Source: Didymodactylos carnosus (taxonomy: Eukaryota; Rotifera; Eurotatoria; Philodinida; Philodinidae). Taken from it: a stretch of DNA of 22,177 bases. Position 1 is the stretch's first letter. Each line of letters starts with the position of its first letter. The stretch lies in NCBI GenBank assembly GCA_905250885.1, contig CAJNOQ010002909.1:1-22177 (forward strand), in the 5' to 3' direction. Positions 1 to 8,929 of the stretch are shown here, one piece after another. The notes beneath the pieces were generated by a model that was given only the letters and a program-made list of their open reading frames with translations, did not search any database and was not told the DNA's origin. The position numbers were made by a program, and so were the translations under genes.

Positions 1-233
1 TATACTAGTGTAATTTATGGATAGTAGTTCCTCTCTATGAGATCCCACTATAAGGTCCAAATCCAGAAAAGTCTTCACAGTACATTTTTTAATAAAAGGA
101 GGAATCTTGTTACAGAGATAGTTTCTTCGCTGTAAAAGATCATCCTAAGAGAATCGAAGAAAGCAATATATTGTTTTTCGTTCAAACGGGGAGTCGTTCG
201 GTAGAAAATCATAAGTGGTGTATCCCGGAAGTT
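1..233 (-). other. Probable further 3' exons of the channel gene, exact splicing unresolved
   Basis: After the donor at 313 a continuing exon could start at 233 (acceptor CCAAG) in the right phase, reading ELPGYTTYDFLPNDSP. The same frame runs on to a TAG at 145-147 and then stays open to the window edge (NKIPPFIKKC and so on). Alternatively, a 43-nt intron 187-145 (donor GTTTGA, acceptor TCTCTTAG) shifts to a different frame reading MIFYSEETIS, which needs another intron near 65-25. I cannot decide between these. I recognise no domain in this stretch. Confidence 0.35.
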
Positions 234-3200
234 CTTGGTTTTTTGTCAAGCCGTAGTATGAAGAAACATTGTTTAAAACATTACTACTACTCCTCTCAAG
301 TAATCAATCTTACCAAATTCAGCACTTGAGCTAATAGTATTCCTGCTTGGAAGAGCAAGTCCCATTTCTGGTATGTCTTGATTAATTGTTGTTCCACAAT
401 AAAAATAATAACTAAAAATCGTAGGAAAAAGAATGCAAACAACATTTTCTATTCAAAACATGCAGTCTTAACACGCTTACTTTTTCTTTGTTTTTCGATC
501 AGCAACAATAATACGTTCTACACCACTGATTTCGTTATCCATGATTTTAATCTTTTCTAAATCACCTAAATACATCGACTCTACATGAAATATGTATTCC
601 TACAACAAGATACAAACTGAAACAGTTGTTATAAAATAGGACAAGCTGATCTAGTTTTTACTTGTTGATCAACTTCAGCTTCATCCTTAGATCCTTTTTG
701 ACATGATTCGTTCAGTATTAATGGACCGGAATTGTCGTATTCGTTACACATGATTATCCTGAGTTTTTGACGGCTATTGTTATCAAATAACGCTTTATTG
801 ATTTTGTCGCCAAATAAATGTACAGTATATTTTCCTTAAGAACATCCACAGTACAAGTAAGATCAACAGATGAAAGGCGTCCTATTCACCTTTTTGACCC
901 ACATTATCTATAACACTAGAGTCTGAAACGAGAAGAAAGAAATAAGCTCTTGAACCACACAAAACACACGAAGTCAATTTGCTTACTAGGATCATGCAGA
1001 ACAGGCGGAGCGTCTTTCGACATTTTTACTCGATCTATAGCATTGACTATCCACGTTAAGCTTTTGTTCATCTGTGGAAGACAAGAAAAAGCAAAATGAT
1101 GTGTGATTTTAAAAACCATCGTTTACATTTTCTGAATGGACTTTATGACGTTCAGACGATGTACGAAGGGAGTTTATTTCTGTATTAAGTATATCAATCT
1201 TATCAGACAAAGTTGCTAGTTGTAAAGTGGTGCCTTTTGTTTGATCTTCAGTCAATAAATCTACTTCTTGCCTATAATATAAATATAGTTAAACCTAAAG
1301 CTATAAACAAAGGTTCTCGTGATGTAACCTGGAAGGAATTTCTGTGGAAGATAATGAATCAGAACCATTTAACCGGCGAACATAATCGTTTGTTGAATAA
1401 CTTTCAAATTCTAACCATTCACTTTCGGTACGCTCTTCATCAGCAGCAATCATTTCTGCAAAGGGCAGCAAACCAATAGATGGAGCTCTATGCTAAAGAA
1501 CGACTCACTAAATGTTCTAGATTGCATTTTTGAATTATTTTTCTTCACACAAAGATTATACCAAATGTATTTTATCAGCCAGTAGATATGAAAAAAGATT
1601 GTAAATGGAGGAAACAATGGTGAGCGAAAGTAATACTCTCGTACAATTGTGTATCGATCATATGACCAAATAAGATCTTTGCGTTCTTGTACTGTATTTA
1701 TTGTAAAACTGGAAAGAAAAAGAAAAGAATCGCCTTCCACACATTTCTGGAATGTAAAATACTTACGTGAACATTGCAATCAGTAAGTTAATTAACAAAA
1801 TATTCACAAATAACATGTGAAAAGCTAATAAGACTTGTGTAGCAACTGATGTTCCCGCTCCGGGACTAACTATAATAGGAACAAGCATAAACAAGTTGAT
1901 TCAACATCATAGTTATACCTTCTAAAGCTGCTCTTTCATCGTCAAAACTTCCAAATATGAAATAGTAAACCGGATAAATGATATTCTTAAATATTTCTGG
2001 TGCATTGAAATTGAATGTACCATATAAATACATAGCACGTGACGTAACCCCATATGCAGTCACAGCAATTAAGAACAAGAAAACGAAAAATAATAAGTCG
2101 TTACTCTAAAACATAAAAAACAGGCAGTCTTTATTTTGTGCACATACGAAACTAACGCGAACCATTTTCCTAATCATGACTAATTTTGGTCCAAGATCTT
2201 GTGCTACACCAACAAATAACAACGATCGAATGAACCAGAGTTCCAAATCATATGCCAATACAATCCTAGCACACAGAAGCAAAGTTGCTCTAGAATTATG
2301 TATGAAAATATCACGATCCTTTCTATCTACTAGTCCTCTACATATACAGAGTGCGATAGACTATCTTTGACTAAGTCGGTCAGGAAGTGCCTCCTCGACT
2401 TCCTGCCTAGTCACCGCCCCGTACCTCATCAAGTTTCCGGAAGTCTACTTGCGGGGATCGCCCCGTAAGAGTTCTGCCTCGTCGTCGCTCGGTCCATCGT
2501 CAACTATTGATAAAATTATATAACGGGTGCGGCAGAATAAATGATTCTCTCAGTATTTTATATTTTTCTCGTGTTTCTTTAGAACCCTAAAGTTAGTGTT
2601 TTTCTTAAAAGATGCGTCGTAAAATGCTCTGCGAAACTATACTTAAATTTTAATCAGCCATTATGTACCCGTGACTTCGTTCTAGCTTTTCACTACACTT
2701 CAAATTTTTCCACATCGGAATCTATGGAGAAATAATGATTCTTCAATGTGTTGTCACGCAAATTTTCGTTAATTATTTAAATTCTCGCTATAGTGATGCC
2801 TTCAGTAAAAGTTCCATAACCCCATCAAAACAAAAGCTTTTTCGATCAGGTTTGTTTTGTTTTGTTTTGATCAGAAATGATTGCTCTTCTCTACCTAATT
2901 GCAAAATCAAAATTTTGATCTTGCTTGAGCACATTGTTAAACACGCGGGGCTGTTAATTTCTGACGTATTTTTGTAACTTCCTTCACCAACACACCATCT
3001 GCTCGACAATTTCTTTTTCACAGACCACGAGAAAGAGCATATTCAAAAGTACAAAAAGAACTGCGTTCTCACTTTTGCTACAGCTTTTTACGGAAGTAAT
3101 AGCAGAAATAATAAGTTTAAGTCGAAAAAAATAAGAGATTTGGAAAGTTTTGATTTTTTTCGTCTTTTGTATAATTTGTGTAGTTTTCTTGATCGAAGTT

Positions 3201-6200
3201 CTGAAAATTAAAATTTAAGTATGGTTTTGTAGAGCATTTCGCGACGCATCCTTTAAGAAAAACACTAACTTTAGGATCCTAAAGAAGCACGAGAAAAATA
3301 GCAGATACTGAGAGAATCATTTATTCTGCCGCACCCTTTATGTACAGGACACGTAGTAGGAAGACAAAAGAAAAGATAAAAAAAGTTAGAAACAACCTTT
3401 GCAATATACAACTGTTAGAGCTTTATCTTCGACTTGAGGAAACTGCTGTGTGTATCGTAGATGTTATGTGCTAAACAAACATATTTTTCAAGTGAACTGA
3501 AAAGAACTCGATTTAGCGTCTTAATTTTGCCTTTTGTTACAAAGAAAAAAACGTCCCTCCGCCGGGCTCGTCTCGTCATCGCTCCGTGAGGAAACACAGA
3601 TCCTCGTCCATCGTCCACCTCCGCTACATATAACTCCTACAGGTGGGTCGAATGAAGTTGATATATGGCGAACCATTTACCTGTTGTTCATTTAATATTA
3701 ATAGAAAAGTGGAAAAACTTCAAGATTGGCTAAATGAGCACACATATGTTAAACAATACCTTGCTGTGGAAAATGAATTGACATCACCATATATAAATCG
3801 TAATGCTAAACCAGCATAGAACAGAATATATGCTGGAAGAACAATAGCTAAATTTGATAATTGATTATTAAAATCAAAATATGTTTTAAATTTTCCCAAT
3901 CGACGACTATCTTGTAGAATAAACTAAAACAAAATTCGAAACAATTTCTCTGCAAAAACCTGATTTCTCATAACCCTACTTGTTGTAGATCTTCTACCAA
4001 CATTGTAGTAATCGTAAGGATTGTAAGTACTTCAGTCCAATGTATCTTGTATCCAACAGAGCTAATCGGATCAAAATTAAATAACATAAAATAACTGAAA
4101 ATCAGTAAAAACCATAAATAACCAATCTAAAAAAGGATAGTTATAATTTGGTAAGCTTGCGTGTCATAAAAGCAATTATTTTCTTACGCAGTTATAACTA
4201 TATTTCGCTACTGGTGACCAATGAAAATGGCGTACACGTTGCCACCATGTTGAATCTTTGCCATAGTCGTCCGTATAATTAATTCCAATCTCATTTAATC
4301 TTAAAATGAGGAGCACTAGTTGCGGATTGATCAACAATGATTAATACCATACCTTTTTGCAGTGCTTTTCCCTTCTGCAATCATATCTTGGTTGTTGGTG
4401 TTGACATCATGTGTATCTGACTGTGTAATCGAATGTAATAGATTAAATGTGATTAAATTGAAATAAAATACATATTTTTCTCTTAGTGGTTCAATTCGAT
4501 CGTACCATATATTAGTTAGTAGAGTTTGACAGGTTTCTTCATGAAGAAACTTCTTGTTATCTGCTGCAGCAGCCACCTGAATGAAAACAAGACTAAAATC
4601 GTAACTAATTGAAGACAAAAACTTACCTGTAAACAAGTTATACCACCAAAGAGCTCTATTTTTCTTATAACTAATTCACATGCATATTCTTTATCATCAT
4701 CATAACAACATTTTAAACATTCAATGGCAAATGTTTCAAAATCTTCTGCTTCTAGCTCTAATTTATTTCTTGCTTCGTTATCATAAACTTTTTTACAAAT
4801 TGTTCGCAGAATTTTTGATGCTACTAGTGCAGCACAAATACGCGTTTTCATATTTGATAAAAATAATTTAGCCATATCCATACGATGCGTTAATATTGAC
4901 CATAGAAATAAATCACGAGATATATATTCCAATAGCACATCATTCTTATTTCCTGATGCTTTCTCTTCACGGCAATCTTGTTGGTGTTCCTGTACCGACG
5001 ATATTGGTGCTATTGACAGGAATTCCACCGGTAACGTTATAGTTTCCGATGTATAAAGTGGTACCATGTAATCACCAATCAGATATTTTAATGCGTCATT
5101 TAAATAATCTAATCTACTCAATTTACTGGAAGGGACAATTTTATCTAATTTATATAATTGATCTGACTAAAATATTGAGGAGAAAAAAATCTACTCAACA
5201 CTTTAATAGCTAAAACATACTTTGGATTTTCTAAATAATTCTTCTAAATAATTGAATTCATATTGATTTAGGAAACTGTGCGAAACAGATTTCCATTTCC
5301 ATCCATTGTGCAGTTTTTTGGGTCGCTCGGTCTGCAGAAGTTGTACTTCCATTTTTACTACTAATGTTTTTTGTAAATCAAAACGAAGTTTCAAAAAATT
5401 GTCCACAAATGCTGGTTTAGCTTGCAACAAAGCTTTAATAAAAACTTTACGTCTTTGTTCAGGCTATAAAATAATACACAAATCCGTTTTTTATGCTGAT
5501 ATTTAAAAAACAGTTATTATTTACATCAGTGTTATTCTTCATATGTTCGTTTAGGCTTTCTGTAGCTGCCTGTGCATGACTCCATTTTAGTGCAACACGA
5601 AGTTGATCTTCTGTCGATAACGGTTTACTGTTCTTATCAGCTAAATTTTCGCGGGCTAAAAGTGTAAATGAAATGTACGTTTGCGTAATGGGGACTGTCA
5701 ACTGGATTAGGAAAAAGTATCAAAATTTTGAGAGTAGTATTAAACCAATCAGGAGTGGGCGATAGATACAATATAAAAAAGAGGACGACATAAAAGCTTT
5801 TCCAGGTTACCTTGAACATATGTTTCATAAATTAAATCATATAAAGTATTATTATTGTTTTTATTAAAACTGAATACTTTTATATTTGATCGAATCTCAT
5901 TTTTATTTTGTAAACAATACATAAACCTAAAAACCATTTGTTGTAAATAACGTTCTTGCGCTGGTTGTAATGATCCACTAATTAATTTTTTATATGAACG
6001 CATTTTATTCAGTTCTTCTATCTCGTATATCTTTCGTAGTTCTTGCCGTATTTCACCTATTTGTGATTTAAATTCTTGAAGAAGTTTCTTTTGTCTAAAA
6101 GCAAAGATCTGATATTCTGAATTGAAATAGACATGGAAGGTTGTAAAGCTTACAGTTCTTTATTGATCATGTCCGTCCATTTATCTGATTCACTAGCATC

Positions 6201-7801
6201 GTCATCAAGTAATTTCCAATCAACTTCATCGTCTTCGTTCGTTAATCGCTTTTCACCTAGAAAAACGTACAAAAGATATCGCGATTTTGGTAGATACTTT
6301 CACCTTCTTTACGATACCTTTTACTTCTGCTTCTTCGCCACGCTTTAAAAATTTTGAAAGCAAATCAGCGATTGCTCCGGTGCCCTAAAACAGATCCAAA
6401 CAGGAACAGATATTTATCCATCAACCCAACAAGCTTTGTTTACGTCAATGACAAGGACAGGTGTTTTTGCTAATAAATCGTCAAAGATTGTACACAGCGT
6501 ATGTAAACCGCCAGCTACAACAATTGTAACAAGCGGTACTAAAAGGAACAAAACAATTTCGTACTGTTATCAGCGTACGCCTCATTAATTGCTGCTAGGA
6601 ATTTTGATGTCTACAAATAAATCTTACTGACTTGCTCGATGTGCACCAGAAGAAATTGTCCTTGCTAGTTGTGAACGATATCTACCCACATCAGATGGAT
6701 TTAGTGATCCATCATCAAGTAAAATAAATTGTGTATGATGTTGTTCTAGTTCTTGGTTGCCAATTTTCTTTTTTAGTCTATAATCTTTTTCTTCCTGTGA
6801 TACGGTCTAAAGTAGTGTAAAAACAACCACGTCGAGATATGCCCAGCTCTTTTTCTTATCAGAGAACGAAAGCCTTTCATAGATATTTGCACTAATCTTA
6901 CCGTAACTAATTCATTACGATGTTTTACATTAGCCCATTTACTCACACCCACTGCATAAATTTCTTTGTTCGATTTTTCATTCTGTCCGTTCATATCAAC
7001 TCGCAGATTTTTGAGTTTATTTTTATAAATTGCTTCGCCAACTAATCTTGGAACAATTTCATCTTTGTATCCATTCGTAATTAACCAACCGTCTAAATAT
7101 GTGAATAATTGTTTCTGATCAATGAAAGTATACGACACTTTACTTGATGATAATGCGGCATCTGTAATGCCTTGAATGAATTCTTTTTCTAATTGCACAT
7201 TCATCGTAGATCCAAATCCACCAATGATACACATGATTAAGTGGGGTTTGAACATCTTCCATACATCGAACATAACTAAAGCTAATTTATCAGGATTGGT
7301 TTGAATGTCACAACGAATGTACTTCAAAGAAGAAAGAGTAATAGCGCTATTTTTAGAACCAGCAATTCCACAAATAGAGAAGGTACTCACAGGCGCATTG
7401 GAACCTTTTAGCAGACCGTAAGCGTCAGTTGGTAGACATGCAGTATGGGTCTCCCATTTCCATTTCGGTGTTTCGAGTAACCATGCTTGATTATCTTTCT
7501 TTCGACATAACTCATGTTCGTCATGCCAGCGATTACATTCACACAATTCTTTAGCGAGCCTCAAAAAATTCGATTGTCTTATTTGTAGTACTACGGGACA
7601 AATAATTTACATACCCGTCAAGTTCTTGCGCTGTAAAGACGTCACAAGTTCGCTTTTGAATAGAAAGTTTTTCAATTGAGTTTTTCAAGTACAGTTTTTT
7701 ATGATTCTGTAACAAATAAACTCTAAGTATAACACAGCAAAAGTATGTAAGCAAAGTACACGTACCAGATTCAGAACACACGTCGTATTCTGACTATTCA
7801 T
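1..7801 (-). CDS. TRPM-like: TRPM-family cation channel with C-terminal PLAT-like domain, spliced, 3' end beyond window
   Basis: Membrane cation channel of the TRPM family. At least 26 exons join in one open frame (about 1491 residues visible up to 314). In order: SLOG/MHR N-terminus, residues about 40-400 (PTDAYG at 86-91, IIGGF at 154-158, GWLITNG at 200-206, AVGVSKW at 245-251, QFILLDDG in exon 4, VLVIDGTGAIADLL across exons 5-6); MHR helices about 500-900 (EDQLRVALKW, RDLFLWSILTHRMDMAKL, FETFAIECLKCCYDDD); S1-S4 about 905-1060 (SPVAKY before S1, LGPKLVMIRKM after S4); S5, pore (FIFGSF) and S6 about 1070-1164 (NILLINLLIAMF); TRP box IWSYDRY 1178-1184; coiled coil about 1275-1345; PLAT-like 1363-1470. 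There is no Nudix or alpha-kinase domain in the visible part. Start chosen: ATG at 7801. An upstream exon (7836-7877, 14 codons, 34-nt intron) would keep frame and is possible. Exons below 314 are uncertain. Family assignment is secure; the orthologue within TRPM is not. Confidence 0.93.
314..834 (-). other. PLAT/LH2-like domain encoded by exons 24-26 of the channel gene
   Basis: PLAT is a beta-sandwich found in lipoxygenases, lipases and polycystin-1, where it binds membranes or proteins. The three exons translate to a segment with the PLAT pattern: YTVHLFGDK (first strand, usual form YxVxVxTGD), RIIMCNEYDNSGPLILNES (usual xIxLxGxxGxSxxxxL), EYIFHVESMYLGDLEKIKIM (usual FxvxxxxLGxlxkIrixhd), GVERIIVADRKTKKNYYFYC (usual W.le.v.V.d..tgk.y.F.c). 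The typical Trp before the VERIIV strand is absent. The first strand starts exactly at the acceptor at 834, directly after the TRPM coiled-coil exons. An independent gene starting at ATG 751 would lack that strand, which argues that this is the channel's own C-terminus. Recognition is by eye only. Confidence 0.7.
2290..3759 (-). other. Oversized intron 15 of the TRPM-like gene
   Basis: This intron separates the exon ending in S3 from the exon carrying S4. Joining 3760 to 2289 gives an in-frame AGA codon and continuous channel sequence, so the gene is not broken by it. At 1470 nt it is about 25 times the usual size in this gene. It holds an 812-bp inverted-repeat element (2525-3336), a GC-rich patch (about 2378-2510) with small hairpins (CAGGAAGT/ACTTCCTG near 2382-2408; CGGGG/CCCCG near 2453-2466), and about 420 nt of unassigned sequence at 3337-3759. 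Confidence 0.8.
2525..3336. mobile_element. Non-autonomous DNA element with about 133-bp terminal inverted repeats, inside intron 15
   Basis: The left end starts GGGTGCGGCAGAATAAATGA and the right end is its near-perfect reverse complement, ending in TCTGCCGCACCC. The arms extend to about 2657 on the left and from about 3201 on the right, with roughly 90% identity by eye. The centre (2658-3200) has a short TTTTG repeat run near 2850-2870 and no convincing coding frame. I see no clear target-site duplication (left flank ATTATATAAC, right flank TTTATGTA), so the superfamily is unassigned. Confidence 0.85.
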
Positions 7802-8040
7802 CTGAAAAACTTTTAACAATATAGACATATCTTACATTTGCACGAGGTAGGAAGTCGAGATACTCAGGATAAGTCATGTGTTCAACGAATCCCAGGACAT
7901 GTTATTCTCTTAACATTAGGATATGTTTTTGAAGGACATAGCTGGAGTAAAGAGTTTGTGTGCCAAAGACAGTAAAGTAAGTTTGCTAGTTTACCAAAAA
8001 TATTGGGTAATAAATCGCCAAGACTAGACGAAAGATAGAT
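7802..8040. other. Upstream region of the channel gene
   Basis: Probably 5' untranslated or promoter sequence of the TRPM-like gene. A GTAAGA donor at 7835 and a TTTTTCAG acceptor ending at 7802 suggest a short 34-nt intron next to the chosen ATG. An optional upstream ATG at 7877 would add 14 codons. No TATA box or other regulatory site could be supported. Confidence 0.4.
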
Positions 8041-8265
8041 GTCCTGATTCCACCAGTTCTGAAACTATAATACTCATATGAGAATTGTCGGAACTGACAC
8101 GAGAATTCTACTTAACCGCTAAAGAATTCTAAAAAGAAAGGAGAACTAGATGAGGGCAAACATCGTGATATTAATTTAATTGGAATGTTTACCCTGTCAA
8201 GATTCTTGTTATGTTATAGAATTCTCGTAGAAAAAGTATAGTTTCGGAATTCATGGAATCCAGAC
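8041..8265. repeat. Small inverted-repeat element (MITE-like), about 225 bp
   Basis: Left arm 8041-8088 (GTCCTGATTCC, then CTGAAACTATA) pairs with right arm 8218-8265, whose reverse complement reads GTCTGGATTCC and CCGAAACTATA. The arms are imperfect but collinear over about 48 bp. There is no coding capacity and no clear target duplication. Confidence 0.55.
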
Positions 8266-8652
8266 AATGCTCAGGCAAAAACAAATTTTCTCACAGTTAG
8301 GGTATTGGAGAGTGCACCGTAAAGTGTGAGAAACATTTCGCTTGTCTAAGTCCGGTAGGGGGACCTACAGATTTATAACTCATCGATTGTAAAAAGCCAG
8401 ATGTTTAGGACACCGAATTTTATGAAATTTGTCGATGAGTATGTAAAAATTGTAAAGCTGAGATATTATAACGTTGTAACCAATATCAACGATGGCGGCT
8501 TATTCGACGTTTGAAGTCAACATTTCAAGGATCCACTTTCTGACCGTAATCGTAGCTTTGTTCAGATAAAAGAAAGAGTGGTAAGTAGGTACGTATATAT
8601 CATAAACTAAACATTGGTAGAATGCTTGATGAAAACGTAATAAAGGGGAACT
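8266..8652. other. Intergenic, no gene seen
   Basis: AT-rich sequence between two small elements. Only a 9-bp inverted repeat is visible (ACTCATCGA near 8379, TCGATGAGT near 8432). No open frame with family resemblance was found on either strand. Confidence 0.4.
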
Positions 8653-8833
8653 GTAACGAACAAAGACCGAATCGGATTGGGTCTAGTGCCGTCGAATCGG
8701 GTCGTGTTCGGGTCATTGTAAATAATATTGGTTCGGGACGGATCGGGTTTGGCTTGACGTGAAAAATACTGATTTGGATCGGGTCGGGTTCGGGTCATCC
8801 ACCTAAGACCCGATTCGGTCTCTGGTAACGAAC
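8653..8833. mobile_element. 163-bp MITE rich in GGGTC motifs with 9-bp target-site duplication
   Basis: Perfect 9-bp direct repeats GTAACGAAC at 8653-8661 and 8825-8833 flank a 163-bp body. The body ends are inverted: AGACCGAATCGG near the left end, and CCGATTCGGTCT at the right. Internally it repeats variants of CGGGTCGGGT and TTCGGGTCAT in an otherwise AT-rich region. A 9-bp duplication fits Mutator-like elements, but the family is not established. It lies just beyond the 3' end of the TIR gene. Confidence 0.8.
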
Positions 8834-8856
8834 TGCTACTTTAGGAAAAAGATGTT

Positions 8857-8862
8857 TTTAAT
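8857..8862 (-). promoter_or_regulatory. Possible polyadenylation signal ATTAAA of the TIR gene
   Basis: ATTAAA reads on the minus strand about 70 nt past the stop codon of the TIR-domain gene. It is the common variant hexamer. The MITE at 8662-8824 starts about 33 nt further downstream. There is no transcript evidence, and six-base matches are frequent in AT-rich DNA. Confidence 0.35.
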
Positions 8863-8929
8863 GGCTTTACGAATCACTAAAGTGTGACTTTAGTCTGCCA
8901 CAGACCATTAGTTCAATGATGCTACTTGA

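Larger units (their letters stand above)
314..7801 (-). other. Exon map of the TRPM-like gene
   Basis: Exons, transcription order (minus strand, high to low): 7801-7766, 7706-7615, 7559-6902, 6806-6632, 6538-6444, 6384-6318, 6256-6154, 6094-5811, 5655-5525, 5463-5221, 5166-4627, 4576-4353, 4299-4188, 4126-3980, 3923-3760, 2289-2157, 2105-1919, 1869-1767, 1708-1509, 1455-1329, 1271-1127, 1071-987, 922-890, 834-662, 599-481, 411-314. Every junction uses GT-AG and keeps phase. Each was chosen because it restores TRPM (or PLAT) family sequence on both sides. Intron sizes are 49-95 nt, except intron 8 (155 nt) and intron 15 (1470 nt). Junctions I am less sure of: the exon 4 donor (GTCAGT at 6631, chosen over GTAAGA at 6627 because only it keeps the frame), the exon 2/3 acceptor TTTTTTGAG, and the exon 20 donor GTTACA. 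Confidence 0.85.

Noticed and set aside
314..445. Minus-strand frame from ATG 445 with a hydrophobic start (MLFAFFFLRFLVIIFIV) resembling a signal anchor
   Set aside because: The same DNA is better explained as intron 480-412 (its T-rich 3' end mimics a hydrophobic helix) followed by exon 411-314, which continues the PLAT-like frame in phase.
794..799. AATAAA as the poly(A) signal of a TRPM gene ending at 882
   Set aside because: In the spliced model the hexamer is coding (KINKAL) and the frame continues in phase through several more exons. It is kept only as a possible signal for a short isoform.
2735..3021. Open frames on both strands inside the intronic element
   Set aside because: They overlap each other, have no family resemblance and lie in a non-autonomous inverted-repeat element.
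3661..3760. Frame ILKFFHFSINIK after S3, at first read as S4 of the channel with a broken splice site
   Set aside because: The true S4 exon is 2289-2157 (ARIVLAYDLELW, LGPKLVMIRKM) and joins 3760 exactly in phase, so the stretch is intronic and the gene is not a pseudogene here.
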